Source: Petrolisthes cinctipes (lineage: Eukaryota; Arthropoda; Malacostraca; Decapoda; Porcellanidae). From it: 64,000 bases of DNA. The stretch is from the NCBI GenBank assembly GCA_033782935.1, contig JAWQEG010003787.1:7501-71500 (forward strand), read 5' to 3'. The stretch's first letter is position 1. Each line of letters opens with the position of its first letter. Shown here in pieces: positions 1 through 11,044 of this stretch. The notes under the pieces were generated by a model. The model ran no database searches. It was not told the DNA's origin and saw only the letters and a list, made by a program, of their open reading frames with translations. Made by a program: the position numbers and the translations under genes.

Positions 1-169
1 GTAGGAAGAAGAGAGGAAGGAGTGGGGAAGGATTGGAGATGAAGGTAAGAAGGAGGGGAGAAGAAGGGAGGGAGGAAGGGAAGGAAGTAGAAATTGTTTG
101 TCAAGTCGCGCCCCCTATTGCTACTTAAACCCTCAACTCGTTTTTGCATTTGGATATTGCAAAATTAAT

Positions 170-171
<2 letters not shown>

Positions 172-225
<54 letters not shown>
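172..225. repeat. (CT)n microsatellite
   Basis: An almost pure run of about 26 CT dinucleotides, directly visible. It creates artificial Leu/Ser-repeat frames on the plus strand. Confidence 0.97.
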
Positions 226-227
<2 letters not shown>

Positions 228-273
228 TTTATATATCCAGTGATTCTTTCATTTCTGTTTCACCTCTTGTTAT

Positions 274-448
274 TGATTACTCCAAACTATTCCAAGCAAC
301 AGCCCACCATTATTTTTGTTCATTAGGAGGAATCAATGCACTCTTATGTACCAAATGTATACTATTCCTTCCCGGCGGATGGATTAATTAAGGGGAGAAT
401 TTCTTGGGAGAATACCGACTCCTCCAAACTATTCCATGAAACAGATAT
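274..448. mobile_element. MITE superfamily: sub-type A copy followed by a sub-type B half
   Basis: 274-372 matches sub-type A: the GAT-TACTCCAAACTATTCC core, then CCACCATTATTTTTGTT, then GGAGGAATCAATGCACTC and TGTACCAAATGTATAC. From 388 a TTAAGGGGAGAAT end opens a sub-type B arm that stops near 448. The second arm of B is absent. This is a broken, adjacent pair. Confidence 0.7.
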
Positions 449-449
449 A

Positions 450-835
450 CCCCCTCCCTACCTCACTCCCTCTATCACTCCCTCTCATCTCATCCTGACC
501 ACTTCATCCCTCTCATTTCACCCCTTATCTCCCTCCATCCATCTCCTCCCTCTCTCCCACAATCTCTCTCATGTCACCCCCTTCACCCCTCTCTCCCTCT
601 ATCACTCCCTCTCATCTCACCTCCATCCATCCCCTCCCTCCCTCTCAGCGCATCCCCTCTCTCCCACAATCCCTCTCATGTCACCCCCTCTCTCCCACAA
701 TCCCTCTCATGTCACCCCCTCCCTCCCTCTCAGCTCACCCTCTTCATCCCTCTCCCTCTCCCCAACACTCCCTCTCATCTGACCTCCTCCATCCCTCTTA
801 TCTGACCCCCCTCCCCCCTTCCTTCCCTCGCTTCT
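450..835. repeat. Pyrimidine-rich minisatellite
   Basis: Irregular tandem units built from CCCTCTCATCTCACC, CCCTCTCTCCCACAATC and related blocks, almost wholly C/T/A on this strand. Two open frames of 88 and 148 codons across it are Pro/Ser/Leu/His low-complexity translations of the repeat, not genes. Confidence 0.85.
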
Positions 836-1368
836 AATGTATCTGTGTCATGTGTCCGCAATTGTACCCGATCTCTCCAAACATGCGAGAACGATTTATT
901 CTGAAAAAGTGCCTCAGAATTGTTCACAGTGGTAGAATATAATGTAAAAACAATACTAAGTTGAAAATCCCGCTCCATGTGGGAATGTATCAATTTAGTT
1001 CACACTTTCACCACCAGACGGCACACTTGTTTGTTTTTATCTTGTGATGTACGATAATGCCCAACCTATAACGAGATAAATGTACTAAAATAATTCACTT
1101 TACATTATATATAGCCGATTAGAGATTAGCGTACATATTTATATATTGGGTTAAGACTGACTCTGGATAGAATATTAATTAATAATGTAGGAAATAATCA
1201 CCAGTTATATATAAAAAAGATAAATACTCGTGTAATTATTGAAAATATGGATGTATTATTACCACCCCAACTAGTTTTGTCCAGTATAGAGCAGTTATGG
1301 CATTAATTATATAATATTTTGCTCAGTTTAGATTTCCTCCATAACACTAATAAACTAAACAGTGGTAG

Positions 1369-1370
<2 letters not shown>

Positions 1371-1401
<31 letters not shown>
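1371..1401. repeat. (TA)n microsatellite
   Basis: An uninterrupted TA run of about 15 units in otherwise AT-rich DNA. Confidence 0.95.
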
Positions 1402-1403
<2 letters not shown>

Positions 1404-1884
1404 TGGTACTTTAATTTTACACTCAATTTATCCCTCACTGAAGACAACCGAATGTTTTCCCAGGCATCTGCTGCCATTCATTTCTTTCAGTCATTTCATC
1501 TGGTTTACTCACCTGGTAGGGCCGCCAATCAGTAGCGCATGACACACCACGGATCAAGCAGCCCAGATTGTAAAAATGACACGCCTGTCAGATAAAACAA
1601 TAGAGCTGATGTTCATAATAATTTATCTTTGAGTGACCGGTTGAATGTGTCTGACACTTTACTTGTAGGGATAGTTATACAAAATTTGAGATGATGTTTA
1701 GAATGGAGGGAGAGAGGAGGGGGGGGGGGGCTTATGGGCTAAAAAGTGTGTTGTGGAGGTGCTGTGTTACTCTATATTTGAACTGGTTCAGAGAGGTTTA
1801 TTCAACTACTTCTACAGGGAGGGAGTTCCACTGACGGATTATACGACAAGAAAATAATCTTTTTCTTGCTTCCGTTGTAGATCG

Positions 1885-2250
1885 AGTGAGGGGTGAAAAT
1901 CTTAAATCTTCATTACCTGCTGAGCCCGTGTGTTAAAAGAATAATGCTTAACATATTTTTTAAATTAATTATCTTATATCGGGGGACTACTAGATTCGAC
2001 AACCGTCATTCACTACTTACTGAGCCCGTGTGTTTAAAGGGTATGGATAGTGTTAAATTTAATCATATTATATATCGAGGGCCAAAATGATAGTGCAAAA
2101 TGTTGTAAATAATCATCTTCTATTTAGGTCAAAAAGTATATATAGGGCAAAATGTAATTAGCTTTGCTCGTGTATTCAATAATAATAATCTTCTATCGAG
2201 GACCAAAAGGATAATGCTAAATCTAATAACTTTATACCGAGGGCCTACCT
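1885..2250. repeat. Diverged tandem repeat, unit about 60-80 bp
   Basis: The phrase CTTATATCGGGGG / TATATCGAGGGCCAAAA / CTATCGAGGACCAAAAGGATAATGC / TATACCGAGGGCC recurs about four times, each followed by AT-rich DNA. TACTGAGCCCGTGTGTT also occurs twice (near 1919 and 2018). Confidence 0.55.
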
Positions 2251-2512
2251 ACAATATAACTATACCGTATTCGAATATAGATAAATAGATAAATAAAAAT
2301 AGATATAACGTGTACGATAATAAGACATATACGACAGTCTGCCATTGACGTACGAAGGCTCCACATACACACACACACCCTTAGCATTGTTGTTCACCAA
2401 AAATTTCGTGTTATGTGTCAACTTGTGTGTGTTTCATCACTTTAATACATTTATTTGTCTGCCACCAGGTGATTATACATTAGAGAGAGGTGAGGGGCAT
2501 GGTTTATCTCCC

Positions 2513-2730
2513 TCCTATTCTGTCTGTGTGTATGTGTGTGTGTGTGAAAGTTGTGAATGTGTGTGTGTGTGAAAATTCTGTATGTGTGTGTAAAAATATG
2601 GATTCTTTCTCAATTTACGTATGTGTAAAAATTTATTCTTTCCCATAGTGTGTGTGTAAAAATGGATTCTTTCCCATTGTGTGTGTGTAAAAATGGATTC
2701 TTTCCCATTGTGTGTGTGTAAATATTAGCA
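2513..2730. repeat. GT-rich minisatellite
   Basis: (GT)n tracts alternate with units of about 32 bp reading AAAAATGGATTCTTTCCCAT plus TGTGTGTGTGT. At least three clear copies fall between 2630 and 2725. Confidence 0.85.
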
Positions 2731-2867
2731 CTAGGAAATATTTTACGATTAACTGAATCTGTTTCATCATTATTAAATATTATTATTATTATTTTACTCT
2801 GGTACGTCTTTTTTTTTAGTTTGTAGGTCTGTGTTATGATATATTATGATTAGTTAGGTTAATTCAT

Positions 2868-4024
2868 GATGTGGGAATTAATTATGGGTGTGGTCAGTAA
2901 ATTAATTAATTCCTTCATAATACCATACGAGGTAATATTATACAATTGTGATATCGTGGGAATTATTTAAGGGTGTGGTCGGTAATTAATTAAATCCTTC
3001 GTAATACCATACGAGATGATATTTTATAATTGTGATATCGTGGGAATTATTTAAGCGTGTGGTCGGTAATTAAATCCTTCATAATACCATAATTGTGATA
3101 TCGTGGGAATTAATTAAGGGTGTGGTCAGTAAGTTCATTAAATCTTTCATAATGCCATACGAGATCATATAATTGTGATATCGTTGTACTTAATTTAGGG
3201 TGTGGTCGATAATTAAATCCTTCATAATACCGTACGAAATCTGTACTATAAATGGCAAACTGTCTCTGTTTGTCCGCTTATAACTCGAAAACGGTTGCAC
3301 CTACATCCAAAACCCATATATATTCTGAATCACCATCACCAGGTGAAGGTTTTGGTATGACGTAACATGACGTAACTAGACTTAAAAACTACGTCATCTA
3401 CTATAAATCCGCTTAAAAAAAACCGGTACATTCCCAAAACTATATATTCCGAATCAGCACCACCGGCAAAGGTTTTTATGACATAACTAGATGTAAAGAT
3501 TACGTTTAAATATATTAAATATTCTATTTATCAGTTAAAATCATAAAGAAGAGCTCGAACGGAAATTTTCCGTTTGAGCTGCTAAAATCTTGTGCCAAAT
3601 GTACCGCTTGAACAGACGCTCTAACGGATTTTTTCCATTCGAGCCGCTAAAAATGCACGCCAAATGTACAGCTGACTGAATTTGGAAATGCAATCAGTCT
3701 CGGGCCTTCAAGCTGAAAAGATGTATGTACTATATAGTCTTTACGTACGTATGGCAACTGGCAAACGGCCTGAGATCGCGGAATATTTTTAATTAACGCA
3801 ACAAGACTGAAATGCTTTCACATATTACAAAGTTAATATTGACTATTTCTAAACTCCAGAGTGCGGTGATCCTTTTAGTGCGGACAGCTGCAAGATATGG
3901 CTGACATTTTCCCGGGCAACGCCGGGTACCTCCACTAGTAATATATGTTTGTGATATCATGGGAGTTAATTAAGGGTGTGTTCTGTAAATACATCCTTCA
4001 TAATGCCAAACAAGATAATATATA
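2868..4024. repeat. ~100 bp tandem array interrupted by a Helitron-like insert
   Basis: Units of roughly 75-105 bp contain TTGTGATATCGTGGGAATTA, AAGGGTGTGGTC and CCTTCATAATACCATACGAG. About five units run 2868-3239 and one more resumes at 3939-4024. The break is a 699 bp insert (3240-3938) described separately. Confidence 0.85.
3240..3938 (+). mobile_element. Non-autonomous Helitron-like element
   Basis: The 5' end begins TCTGTACTATAAATGG. The 3' end is a short GC hairpin (CCCGG, loop GCAACG, CCGGG) followed by TACCTCCACTAG. The insert sits exactly between an A (3239) and a T (3939) with no target duplication, the classic Helitron signature. It lies inside a unit of the surrounding tandem array, so the empty site can be read from neighbouring units. 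The interior carries two diverged copies of a GAACGGA...GCTGCTAAAA...GCCAAATGTAC block and no Rep/helicase coding, so it is non-autonomous. Confidence 0.82.
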
Positions 4025-4145
4025 ATCGGAGAAATGACGAGTGCTTGCTTTGGAAATGTATAGCTTATGGTAATAGTTTATGGTAATAGTTATGGTATTA
4101 GTATATGGTACAGTAACAGTTTTTGATAAAGTAGGTCAGTTCCTA

Positions 4146-4320
4146 TTAAGGAGAGGTTCTCTTGTTCGTAAATTGGAAGGCTACCGATTCCTCCCAACTA
4201 TACCAGAAAACAGACAGATGCCCCAATGGAAACTAAAGAGGGGGATCTGACTCATGGCAAATTTACTTAGGAGGAATCAAAGTCCTTCCAATTCACCAAC
4301 AAAAGATCCTGCCCTTGATT
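4146..4320. mobile_element. MITE superfamily sub-type B
   Basis: Palindromic arrangement: AAATTGGAAGGCTACCGATT CCTCCCAACTATACC on the left and GGAGGAATCAAAGTCCTTCC AATTCACCAAC on the right, with TTAAGGAGA / TGCCCTTGATT ends. About 175 bp, non-coding. Confidence 0.8.
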
Positions 4321-4617
4321 ATATTGGAAGCTGAACTACAGGTAGGTAGGTAAAGTTTAACAAGAGCCACAGAAATGGAAAATGCAGATTTTTTACAAAC
4401 GCTTTTTTATAAACCATCATTCCCTATTTTGTATATTGAAATATATGTGTGCCAGTGCATTTTGACTAGGTATGTTAGTTTTCTCCCACACCTCAAATTT
4501 CATAATTGACTACAACTTTTCTACAATCTATTTGTCTTTCAAAGTACGAATGATTGGTGATTTCAGGGGGATACACCACACCAACCAACTTAGGCCATAA
4601 TTAGGACTCTGACAGCC

Positions 4618-4678
4618 TTTAGGGGTTAGGTTGCGTTAAGTTAGGCTAAGGCAAGGTTAGGTTGGGTCAGGTCAGGTT
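4618..4678. repeat. Degenerate TTAGG-like patch
   Basis: Several GTTAGG / GTCAGG / GTTAAG units in a row over about 60 bp. TTAGG is the common arthropod telomere repeat. This is a short interstitial, decayed stretch and may be chance or an old insertion. Confidence 0.35.
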
Positions 4679-5833
4679 CTTCCTCAAAATAATTTTGTAA
4701 AATACGAACAAAAAACACAAAAATATGCATGAAAAACTATAGAAAGTTGGAAAAGTCCAGGTGGAACTGTTTTTCAGAATTTCCAATTTGTTGTTTACTT
4801 GTTTTACTCCACAATTTCCCTTGTCCTTCATGCTCAGCCTACTGTGTGTGGGGCATCCAGCCTCTAGAGGGTCAAACATGATCAAAATGCACTGTTGCCC
4901 ATTCACTTAATCAGAAAAAAAAAATAATGGAAGGTCCAAACATTGTATTGTGAGAAAAAAAAATTATTTTCCATTACAAAATAATGTTTTAACACAAAAG
5001 TAACAGTCCTTACCTTATCAACTGCAACTTGTTGAGTGCTGCATCCACACACAATCAAAATGGCTATACTGTGCTTGATTCTTGGCAAGGAAAAGTGTTC
5101 TCTATAATTTCCACTTCCTTGTTCACAACCACCTCACCAGAGCACCACATGAATAATGAGGACATGAGTGACCCCAACCATACCAGTGAACCCAGCTTCA
5201 CAAACCAGTGAATCCATAATGTTACTCAGTGAACCCAGTCATATGAACCAGTGAATTCAAAAGCTTGCATGTAAAATGAAGCAGGAAATTATGACAAATG
5301 AAGCCCATAGTATCAAAGGTGCAAGTAAATGATTGATTTGCATTGTGCATTGTTAAATTTGACAGTGTGAAAAAATCATAGGCATCTTTTTCATGGTTCA
5401 TTATATTATAGTTTCCCCCAATACTTTTCCTATATTTTATTGACAACACAATATGATACACTAGTAATGCCTGCTTGTTTCACACTCCTGCTGTATTGTA
5501 TTTATCTCAGGCTTGTCAATCAGGATTCAGTCATTAGAACAGGTCTCATTAACTGCAAACACCACACTCCATACATTTTTATATAGTCTAGATAAATATT
5601 AAACACCAATTGGATATGAATTTCGATTGCAACCTTGTAGACTGGGAGAAGATGTGTTGATGTAACAAGACTGACTGCTTTAATGACCAACACCATGAGT
5701 TGATAGGCATAAAGCCCAAAATCTTCTATTAAGAATTTTTATAACACAATATACAATGCCTATACAACAGTCACTTTGCACCAGCGAGGACCAGTCGTAA
5801 TACATTTTCTTTCTCTACAGGAAACCAGAGAAT

Positions 5834-8800
5834 ATGGAGCCCGAGAGCACAGTGGCTGAGGCAGACTCCACACTGGTGCTGCCATCCTTGGAACCTTTCA
5901 ACCTCACACCCACCCTAGAGGCATCAACCCCACCACATTCCTTCCTTATTGACACCTCATCCCAGGACCCAACACCCTCACTCCCCATTGACCTTATGAT
6001 CAATGAGAGTAGCTTGTACACCTCCTCCACACACTCAGACACTGCTAGTGGACTGTTTCCATCCTCATCATCAAATCCAAATTCCACTGGATTATTTGAG
6101 TCATCATCAAACTCAAACTCAAATTCAAATGGAGTGTTTCAGTCCTCTTCCTCCTCCTCCTCCTCACACTCCACCACCAGTCCACATACTCCTGCATCAT
6201 CATCACACAGCATACTCACCCCAACAGCAGCAGAATCCGTTGATGAGTATGTCGCCATGCCATCTGCTGCCCAAACCCCAACAGGCACCTCCCCTGCGTA
6301 CCCCACCCCATCCAGTCTCCCCCCAACTTCCCTTATCCCAAACACTCTGAGCTCAGTATTGCTCAGTCCTTCAGACAACCACAATTCCCTATCAGCCCTA
6401 AGCCCTTCATTGTACACCCCAACAACACAGCTTACCCCCCTGGGTATAATACCACCCCCAAACACTCTGAGCTCAATACCTCTCCCTGCTCCATCTAGTG
6501 ACAACATTCCAACCACCATTGGGAACACACTGCCCAGTAACCCTCAGGACCCCGGTGCTGGCCACTACCTGGATAATATGGTTGGAAGACATGACCCTCT
6601 GGCATCCCCTGACTGGGACCGTGCGGGGCCACCAGGCAATCTGTGTGCCGGAAGAGTCAGGAAGTAAGCTACAGGATGATTATAATTTTAACCCCAGCTT
6701 CGATTATTATAGACATTAATATTTCTTCTTCATAAGATGAATACTTAATGTGTATTTTGAGCAAGGTGAATGTAAATTGAATCATACTGACCCATTCAAA
6801 TATATAGATATTACTATACTGTACATATATTTTTTCAGAGTACAGTACAGTATTAGAGTGTTGCATTAATAGGAGGTACTGGACTTATTTTTCACTTCAG
6901 TTTCCAGCCTTATCAGAATACTGTAGTTATATGGAAGGCTTATATAATGATATTCTTGAGTGCAAGCAAGTTGCTTTATCATTAGTAATATTAATTTTTT
7001 TTTTTGGTCAACTGAATGAAATTATTCCCCCTTCTTTCCCAGAGACCTAAGCAGTATTTTCACTGACCCACTACCGGGCATCTTTGCTGTTCCTGAGGAC
7101 GGCAACATGTTCAAGGTCCACTGCCTCATCATAGGGCCCTTTGACACTCCCTATGAGGGTGGATTTTTCCACTTCCTGGTTCGCTTTGGCCCCCAGTACC
7201 CCCTCCACCCTCCTCGAGTCAAGCTGCTCACCACAGGCGCTGGCTCAGTGAGGTTCAACCCAAATCTCTACAGGAATGGCAAAGTGTGCCTCAGCATTCT
7301 AGGGTGAGATGCAGCAAAGAATGTATTTCAATACAGTATTCAAGAGTGAGGAAGAATAGAATGTATCTCTGTATTCTAGAGTGAGAAAGGGCAAAATGTG
7401 TCTTTGTTCAAAGGTGAGAAGTAGCAAAGTGAATATGTGAATCAGATTTATGCAGTATAACAGTTTATGGACAAAACCCGTTTTGAAAGGATTGCTAATG
7501 TTGGCTATTTATTTTTATGTACAGTTTAACAGTACAGTATATGAAAAATCAAGAGTGATGTGTATGAGATGGATATACTGAAGAGTGTATGTGGAAGAGA
7601 GAAAGTTGACAGGATAAAATGTAGGTTCTGGATGGAAAATCACTTGATTAGATGAAAAAATGAATGAAACAAAAATGGTGAAAAAAGAGTACCGGTAAAT
7701 AAACAGGACAAAAGGCGAGAATGTCACCGAGATAATATGATATGGCTATTGATAGGGTAGGAGTACATGGACTTCAAATTATTAAAAGAAAATGATAGAA
7801 AATGGAAAGATTTGCAAGGAGTGCATGATGTAGTCAGAAAAATGGAGGAAATTAATCCTTCAAATATTGCTACTAAACATCACCTGTATGGAAGAAGCTT
7901 GTTCCGTGGCATAGTCAGGAGGAATCAGAAGCCTCTAATTCTCAGTATATGATCACAGGATCCTTCAGTTATGTAGAGGTGATAAGCAATAATAAGTGCA
8001 GTAATTTTGTTTCAGCATGTAGAGTGATCTTCATGTGTGATTTATTAGCTTATCAGTGATGGAGCAATTACAGTTGAATTACTAGAAATATTATAGACTG
8101 GTCTTGATAGAGTTGCTACCACTCTGTATTAATTTGATACCTTAACACATACATAGTACATTTTTCCCCATGATCGCTATATCCTTGGTGCTCAGGTACC
8201 AGTAATTTGTCACTGAATGTTGCTATAGAGTTGACACAGTTGCTTCCCCCGGGCAGAACATGGCCGGGTCCTGCGTGGAGTCCTGCATCCAATCTGTCCA
8301 GTGTCCTCCTGTCTCTTCAGTCTCTGATGAATGAGAGACCTTACCACAACGAACCTGGCTACGAGGAGGTTAGTCATTCACACTTAACCGTGCTGCTATC
8401 TACCTATCTAATGATACCTCTAAATGTGTTGCCATGAAAGAGGAATCTTCAATTTTGCCTGTTGCAACTTTCCCTCCTTGCTCAATTAATTGTAGAAAAA
8501 AGAAGACTCTCCTCTGGCTGGAAGACCTGTAGGATTAGGGAGAAAGGTGATAGAGAGGAAGGACTTGCTCAGTCAACCCTTCCCCCCCATGTACACAGTC
8601 CTCCTCCTGATGTATACTTACACCATGTTCAACCATCTGACTGGTGGTTTCCTTCTCACTCCAGGCCGTACATTTTCATTCACATACACCGTCTTTGTAA
8701 ACTTATCATGCATTCTTTCCATGTGTCCAATGCTTCAACTTCTCAACCACTCCGCACTCAACACCAATTTCCACAGAAGTAGTAGGTACCCAGAACCAGT

Positions 8801-10015
8801 TAACCACTTTATAGCCAAGCTGACAGTACAGTACATAGAATACCCTATACTGTACATCCATATCCCTTTGTCCATACCTGTATCTATGCTAGAATATGTG
8901 AAGATCATATCATCCAATAAGTCACCTGCTGTGAATATGAGGGATTGAAATGAATAGGGGATCTCCAAAATCTCTTACCTATTTGTGGTGTTCTTCATAA
9001 TAATCCTCATGTGTATAAATTGGTTTAAATGTATTCTAACTCCCTTCTCACAGGGAAAAATTTAAAAGCAAGAAATACCTTAAGAATAGTTTTTTTGTTT
9101 TCTTGCCTTCATTCTGTGACTACAAGATTATCATCATTCCTTTGCCGCAAATACAACCTTGTGTATTAAGATGAGGACGTGTACTGTACAGTTGTGGACA
9201 TGTGAAACAGACACACTTCAAATGGGCCTCTATACACGTCTCATCCTTCCTGTTATGGATGCAGTACCTCTAACAACACTATCCATTTTTTTCCCTTGAC
9301 AGGAACGTAACATTGGTGACAGCGAACGTTACAACTCCATCATCACCCATGAAACCCTGCGTGTGGCTGTGATCCAACAGCTGGAGGGCCCCAGTGCCAT
9401 GCCCTCAGACCTTCTCAAAGTCATGCAGGAGTCCTTCATGGAATATTATGACCACTATGTTGACATCTGCCACAAGAACATGCACAACGATGGGCAAACA
9501 ATGAATGTGAGTGTACAAATATGTGTGGGGGGTATGTTGGTAGGAATGACAATGAATGTGAGTTTGCAAATATATGTGGGGGGATGTGATAGCAGTGTGG
9601 ATAAAATGAGATCGAGGTGATCCAACGGGTCTTGCTGTCCTTTAAGTATCATGGCTACATCGACACATCAAGAATATTCCCCGTGTCATCACTAACTAAC
9701 AGATGTCGTAATGACCTCTGTTCCTTTCTTGAATTTCCAAGCCATCTCTATGAATAACCTTTATTCTAAAAAACACCCATTTCTATTTTTATAATCTATC
9801 AACATGCCATTCCTTGCTCATTCCAGGATCCATTTGGAGAGCTGAGGGGCCAGTTCCACTACAGTAGCCTCCTGAAGCAGCTGCGAAGACTGAAGACCAA
9901 GCTGCGGGCCAGTGGGGTGGCAGAAAACCTAGAGACATCTGGTGGTGGTGGCACAGAAAGTGAAGATGCCTCCAGTATTTCTGGCAGCGAGGAGGACGGG
10001 TCTCCGGAACCTTAA
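5834..10015 (+). CDS. UBE2Z: Ubiquitin-conjugating enzyme E2 Z-like
   Basis: E2 enzyme; in the known family it takes ubiquitin (or FAT10) from the E1 UBA6 and passes it on from an active-site cysteine. Exons by splice signals and phase: 5834-6663, 7043-7303, 8257-8368, 9303-9506, 9827-10015; 1,596 nt, 531 aa. Residues 1-250 are Ser/Thr/Pro/Asn-rich low complexity; human UBE2Z is 354 aa, so this N-terminus is clearly longer. The conserved core starts about residue 252 ([10 protein letters not shown]) and has [40 protein letters not shown] with catalytic Cys359, [18 protein letters not shown]-like [10 protein letters not shown] and DPFGELRG near the end. The acidic Ser/Glu tail closes the protein. 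The start at 5834 is the first Met after the acceptor at 5820, but the frame is open back to that acceptor, so a further upstream start is possible. Donors of exons 2 and 4 are tandemly duplicated. Confidence 0.95.
7281..7437 (+). repeat. Tandem repeats of the UBE2Z exon 2 donor region
   Basis: The exon end (GGCAAAGTGTGCCTCAGCAT TCTAGGGTGAG) is followed by three diverged copies of the same ~33-42 bp block. GTGAG donors sit at 7304 (real), 7346, 7381 and 7414. Frame after the first donor hits TGA at once. Confidence 0.7.
7853..7968. mobile_element. MITE superfamily sub-type C, partial
   Basis: In UBE2Z intron 2. It has CCTTCAAATATTGC, AACATCACCTGTATGGAAG, GTGGCATAGTCAGGAGGAAT and GATCACAGGATCCTT, matching the copies at 33182 and 40255. 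The outer arm is missing on one side. Confidence 0.75.
9498..9590 (+). repeat. 51 bp tandem duplication across the UBE2Z exon 4 donor
   Basis: ACAATGAAT|GTGAGT occurs at 9498-9512 and again 51 nt downstream, each followed by TACAAATATGTGTGGGGGG or TGCAAATATATGTGGGGGG. Donor GTs are at 9507 and 9558. The 17 codons between them are open and in frame. Confidence 0.9.
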
Positions 10016-10139
10016 GAAATGGATCTAGAAAAGGTAGAGGAAAAGAAGCAAATGCAGGTGAGAAGAAAAGGGTCTTGTGGTGTTTTATAGCCACACATCA
10101 CATACAGTTGCAACATAGGTGACACTCGGCCGTTTTCTT

Positions 10140-10292
10140 GAGGGGAGAAACTCGTTTTAATAAATTGAAGGGTAGCTGATTCCTCTAAACTATCCCAGGA
10201 AACAAATTACCTGTTACTAATAGGGATTTGTTTTTTATATAGTATGGAGGATTCAGTAGCTCTCCAACTTCCTAACGAGCGATTCCCGTTAA
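10140..10292. mobile_element. MITE superfamily sub-type B
   Basis: AGGGGAGAAACTCG end, AAATTGAAGGGTAGCTGATT CCTCTAAACTATCCCAGGAA on the left; TATGGAGGATTCAGTAGCTC TCCAAC and a CGATTCCCGTTAA end on the right. About 125 nt past the UBE2Z stop, so it could lie in the 3' UTR. Confidence 0.78.
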
Positions 10293-10521
10293 ACGACAGA
10301 TGCTTACAATCAACCCGAAATTGACCCTTCAAACGAGTGTACAGTGTACTGATGATTATGATTAGCTAAGTATCATGCTCTCTTGAACGATTCATGTTGA
10401 AAGAAAGGAGCAACTTTATTGACTCCTATACACAAGCATTGGATTCTTAAAATGGTATTATTAACATAATGAAGATGCACTTCAACCCTTTGAAGAAATG
10501 TTAAACAGGGGTTATATAGTA

Positions 10522-11044
10522 CCGTAAAACACCCTAACTTCGGACATTTTTTACATGTTTTAGTGAATAACTCTACATCAAAAATCATCCTTTGCTTGCT
10601 GTCAAGTACCGGTACCGTATTAATTTGTCTGTCCGAAGTTGGGACTTTTTTCTGTAAAAAATAGAAATATTCATTAAAAAAATCATAACACGGTTATGCA
10701 TACATATATTTTAAATTTGTTTACTGCCCAGTACTTACAGAGTGTGTCCACGTATAATCGTACCATTCACGTTCTTACAATTGAAACTCTTTGTTCTGTG
10801 TGAACAAAGTTTTGCAGGGTTAAAAAATGTAGACTTTTTTTCATTGCATTTGTCGAATATTTTCACCCACACATATTCAAGCTATTGTAATAGAATTTAT
10901 ACATAATAGTCTGAGTATTCCCCTAACTAACACCATAGTTATTTTTTGCAAATATAGCACTCTCTTCCAGTACAGTTGAATTATTACATTTTTTCGCGAA
11001 ATGTCCGAAGTTATGGCGCAGTCCGAAGTTAGGGTGTTTTACGG
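10522..11044. mobile_element. TA-flanked MITE, Tc1/mariner-type
   Basis: Perfect 24 bp terminal inverted repeats, CCGTAAAACACCCTAACTTC GGAC, at both ends, flanked by TA on each side (10520-10521 and 11045-11046). 523 bp, AT-rich, no transposase frame. Sub-terminal GTCCGAAGTT motifs are repeated inside. Confidence 0.85.

Larger units (their letters stand above)
1..5820. other. Region upstream of the UBE2Z coding exons, no coding gene seen
   Basis: I see no conserved protein here. The stretch holds a (CT)n microsatellite, a pyrimidine-rich minisatellite, MITE pieces, GT-rich tandem repeats, a ~100 bp tandem array split by a Helitron-like element, and a TTAGG-like patch, each listed separately. 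A 3' splice acceptor (pyrimidine tract plus ACAG) ends at 5820, so at least one non-coding or short upstream exon of UBE2Z should lie in this region or before the window. I could not place it. Open frames here are low-complexity or chance. Confidence 0.6.

Noticed and set aside
336..837. Overlapping plus-strand frames of 148 and 88 codons
   Set aside because: They translate the pyrimidine-rich minisatellite into Ser/Pro/His/Leu low complexity.
6139..6528. 129-codon minus-strand frame
   Set aside because: It is antisense to UBE2Z exon 1 and open only because that exon is Ser/Pro-rich; no splice or family support. The same applies to 5815-6087 and 6003-6350.
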